Source: Anaerolineae bacterium (lineage in GTDB: Bacteria; Chloroflexota; Anaerolineae; B4-G1). Taken from it: 5,583 bases of DNA. The notes below the pieces were generated by a model. That model was not told the origin of the DNA. It did no database searches and saw only the letters and a program-made list of their open reading frames with translations. Position 1 is the stretch's first letter. The number at the start of each line of letters is the position of its first letter. Position numbers and translations under genes: made by a program. Positions 4,461 through 5,583 of this stretch are shown piece after piece. Location of the stretch: contig JAUWOI010000325.1 of the NCBI GenBank assembly GCA_030612185.1, positions 1 to 5,583 of the forward strand. The letters run 5' to 3'.

Positions 4461-5583
4461 CTACAGCCCTCCCAGCGCGAGCAGCGCGTTCTGAAGATTG
4501 TAGAGCAGCCGGGTGACCAGCGCCAGCCACGGTGAGACCTCAAGCCGGCGCGAAAGTCCGTTGTCGGCCCAGCGCAGGTCTACCACCACCTTATGTTCCG
4601 GGTCTATCTGTGCACTGCGCACCGGGGACCGGTCGTCGTAGATAAAGGTCATCTCAGCCTGCTCCCCGTCCCACGGTTCCAGCACCGTGCTGCCGTCGGC
4701 GAAGGTGACCAGCACCTCGGTTGGGATAATCAGGCCATGCCCTGAGCCTGTCGAAGGGTCGCCATGGCGCACCACGGTGACACTGTGTTCGTCCAGATTG
4801 GTCACAGTGTAGTTCAGCACGCCATCGCCGTAAACCAGGCCGTCGAAGAACCACGAGAGATCCTGTCCGGAGACCTCCTCCGCCACGGCGCGGAAATCCT
4901 CGGTCGTGGGATGGGCGAACTGGTAGCGCTGGAAGAACGTGCTCATGATGTCCAACATCGTCTCTTCGCCCAGGATACGCTCCAGCGTGCAGAGCGAGAC
5001 CACCGGCTTGGAGTAGGCCGCGACGCCGTACTCTAGCATCTCGAAGTCCCAGGCCCGCCCGTACATCGGCACCTGCGGGAAGGCCAGGTATTCCATCCGC
5101 CGGGCGTCCAGATAGCCCATCTGCAGGTTGCCGGCGTCCAGGAGGGAACCGTCGGCCCCGTACAGTGTCTCCATCACCCGCAGGGCCGAGTAGTCGGTGA
5201 ACCCCTCGTCCAGCCAGGGCTCCTCGGCCTCGTTGAAACCGACCATTGACTGCCACCACTGGTGGCCGAGTTCGTGGGCGACGAGCAGTTCAAGCGAATA
5301 CTCCACCCCAACCCGGTTCAGGCCCGGCCCCAGCCCGAGCATGCTCTGCGTACCAGCCGTGACCAACGTGGGGTACTCCATCCCGCCGGCTCCCGGCGCG
5401 TCGTCGGGTACATCCACGACGGTGAGACGGGCATAGGGATAGGGGCCATACCAGCGGCTGTAGTGGCTCACAGCCGCCTCGCTTGCGTCCAGCGCCCGCT
5501 CGACCGACCACTCGTGCTCGGGCAGGTAAAGATAGAGGATCTCAACCCCCTCCCCGGCCCCCCCGGCCACCTGGCGAGTTGCC
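4461..5583 (-). CDS. M1 family zinc metallopeptidase, C-terminal part (start outside window)
   Basis: Aminopeptidase-like zinc protease; the 373 visible residues lack the N-terminus. Positions are counted from the Val codon at 5570. The exopeptidase-type motif is GGMEYP (62-67), a variant of GxMEN. The zinc site is HELGH (99-103), and 18 residues later comes Glu122 in WLDEGFTDY, giving the full HEXXH-x18-E. Tyr186 in AAYSKP is the likely transition-state tyrosine. HPTTEDFRAVAEEVSG and LSWFFDGLVYGDG (219-251) are usual M1 helices, followed by a beta-rich C-terminal domain (about 252-335) ending DPEHKVVVDLRWADNG. The last 23 residues are hydrophobic/amphipathic and may touch the membrane. DPSTGSGHG (271-279) derives from a short repeat-like DNA element. 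The N-terminal domain and any signal peptide lie outside the window, so location is unknown. The gene ends 76 bases before the antitoxin start, with a promoter between. Confidence 0.93.
   Translation of the reverse strand, partial: ATRQVAGGAGEGVEILYLYLPEHEWSVERALDASEAAVSHYSRWYGPYPYARLTVVDVPDDAPGAGGMEYPTLVTAGTQSMLGLGPGLNRVGVEYSLELLVAHELGHQWWQSMVGFNEAEEPWLDEGFTDYSALRVMETLYGADGSLLDAGNLQMGYLDARRMEYLAFPQVPMYGRAWDFEMLEYGVAAYSKPVVSLCTLERILGEETMLDIMSTFFQRYQFAHPTTEDFRAVAEEVSGQDLSWFFDGLVYGDGVLNYTVTNLDEHSVTVVRHGDPSTGSGHGLIIPTEVLVTFADGSTVLEPWDGEQAEMTFIYDDRSPVRSAQIDPEHKVVVDLRWADNGLSRRLEVSPWLALVTRLLYNLQNALLALGGL
4739..4758. repeat. Dispersed-repeat-like element inside the peptidase gene
   Basis: The plus strand carries CCCTGAGCCTGTCGAAGGG (4740-4758), an imperfect palindrome with CCCT/AGGG ends. 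Its complement, CCCTTCGACAGGCTCAGGG, resembles a short sequence I recall as scattered in many bacterial genomes, often intergenic. Here it is read as PSTGSG within the peptidase and keeps the frame open. Only one copy is in the window, so its repeat nature rests on memory rather than on this sequence. Confidence 0.5.

Overview
The window is GC-rich and compact, and every gene I can support lies on the minus strand. No rRNA, tRNA, CRISPR array or insertion sequence is visible. The gene mix is an archaeal-type AAA ATPase, a stand-alone glutamate formimidoyltransferase, a DUF433/DUF5615 toxin-antitoxin pair and an M1 peptidase. Together with the frequent GTG starts and strong Shine-Dalgarno (SD) sequences, this suggests a bacterium of the Chloroflexota (Anaerolineae-like) type. 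That placement is an inference from gene content and style; no marker gene proves it.

Layout in the direction of transcription, from high to low coordinates: (1) 5583-4461, the C-terminal part of an M1 zinc metallopeptidase, cut by the window edge, with a short dispersed-repeat-like sequence inside its reading frame. (2) 4450-4417, a sigma70-like promoter with stacked palindromes, driving a DUF433 antitoxin (4384-4055) and a DUF5615 PIN-like toxin (4028-3669). (3) A 101-base gap, then a six-helix membrane protein of unknown function (3567-2674). (4) A decaying array of 8-bp tandem repeats that starts inside the end of the membrane-protein gene and runs into the leader of a small MazG-type nucleotide pyrophosphohydrolase (2632-2282). 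(5) A terminator-like hairpin across the MazG stop codon, whose T-rich tail overlaps the -35 element of the next promoter. (6) A 564-residue ATPase with AAA, winged-helix and PD-(D/E)XK-like parts (2177-483). (7) Glutamate formimidoyltransferase (486 to the window start), whose GTG start overlaps the ATPase stop codon and whose near-perfect SD lies inside the ATPase gene.

Three transcription units are likely: the toxin-antitoxin pair, the membrane protein with the MazG-like enzyme, and the ATPase with ftcD. The peptidase belongs to a unit that begins outside the window. I see no fully new system. The points most worth checking are the tight ATPase-ftcD coupling, the palindrome-rich promoters of the ATPase and toxin-antitoxin units, and the repeat-derived peptide inside the peptidase.
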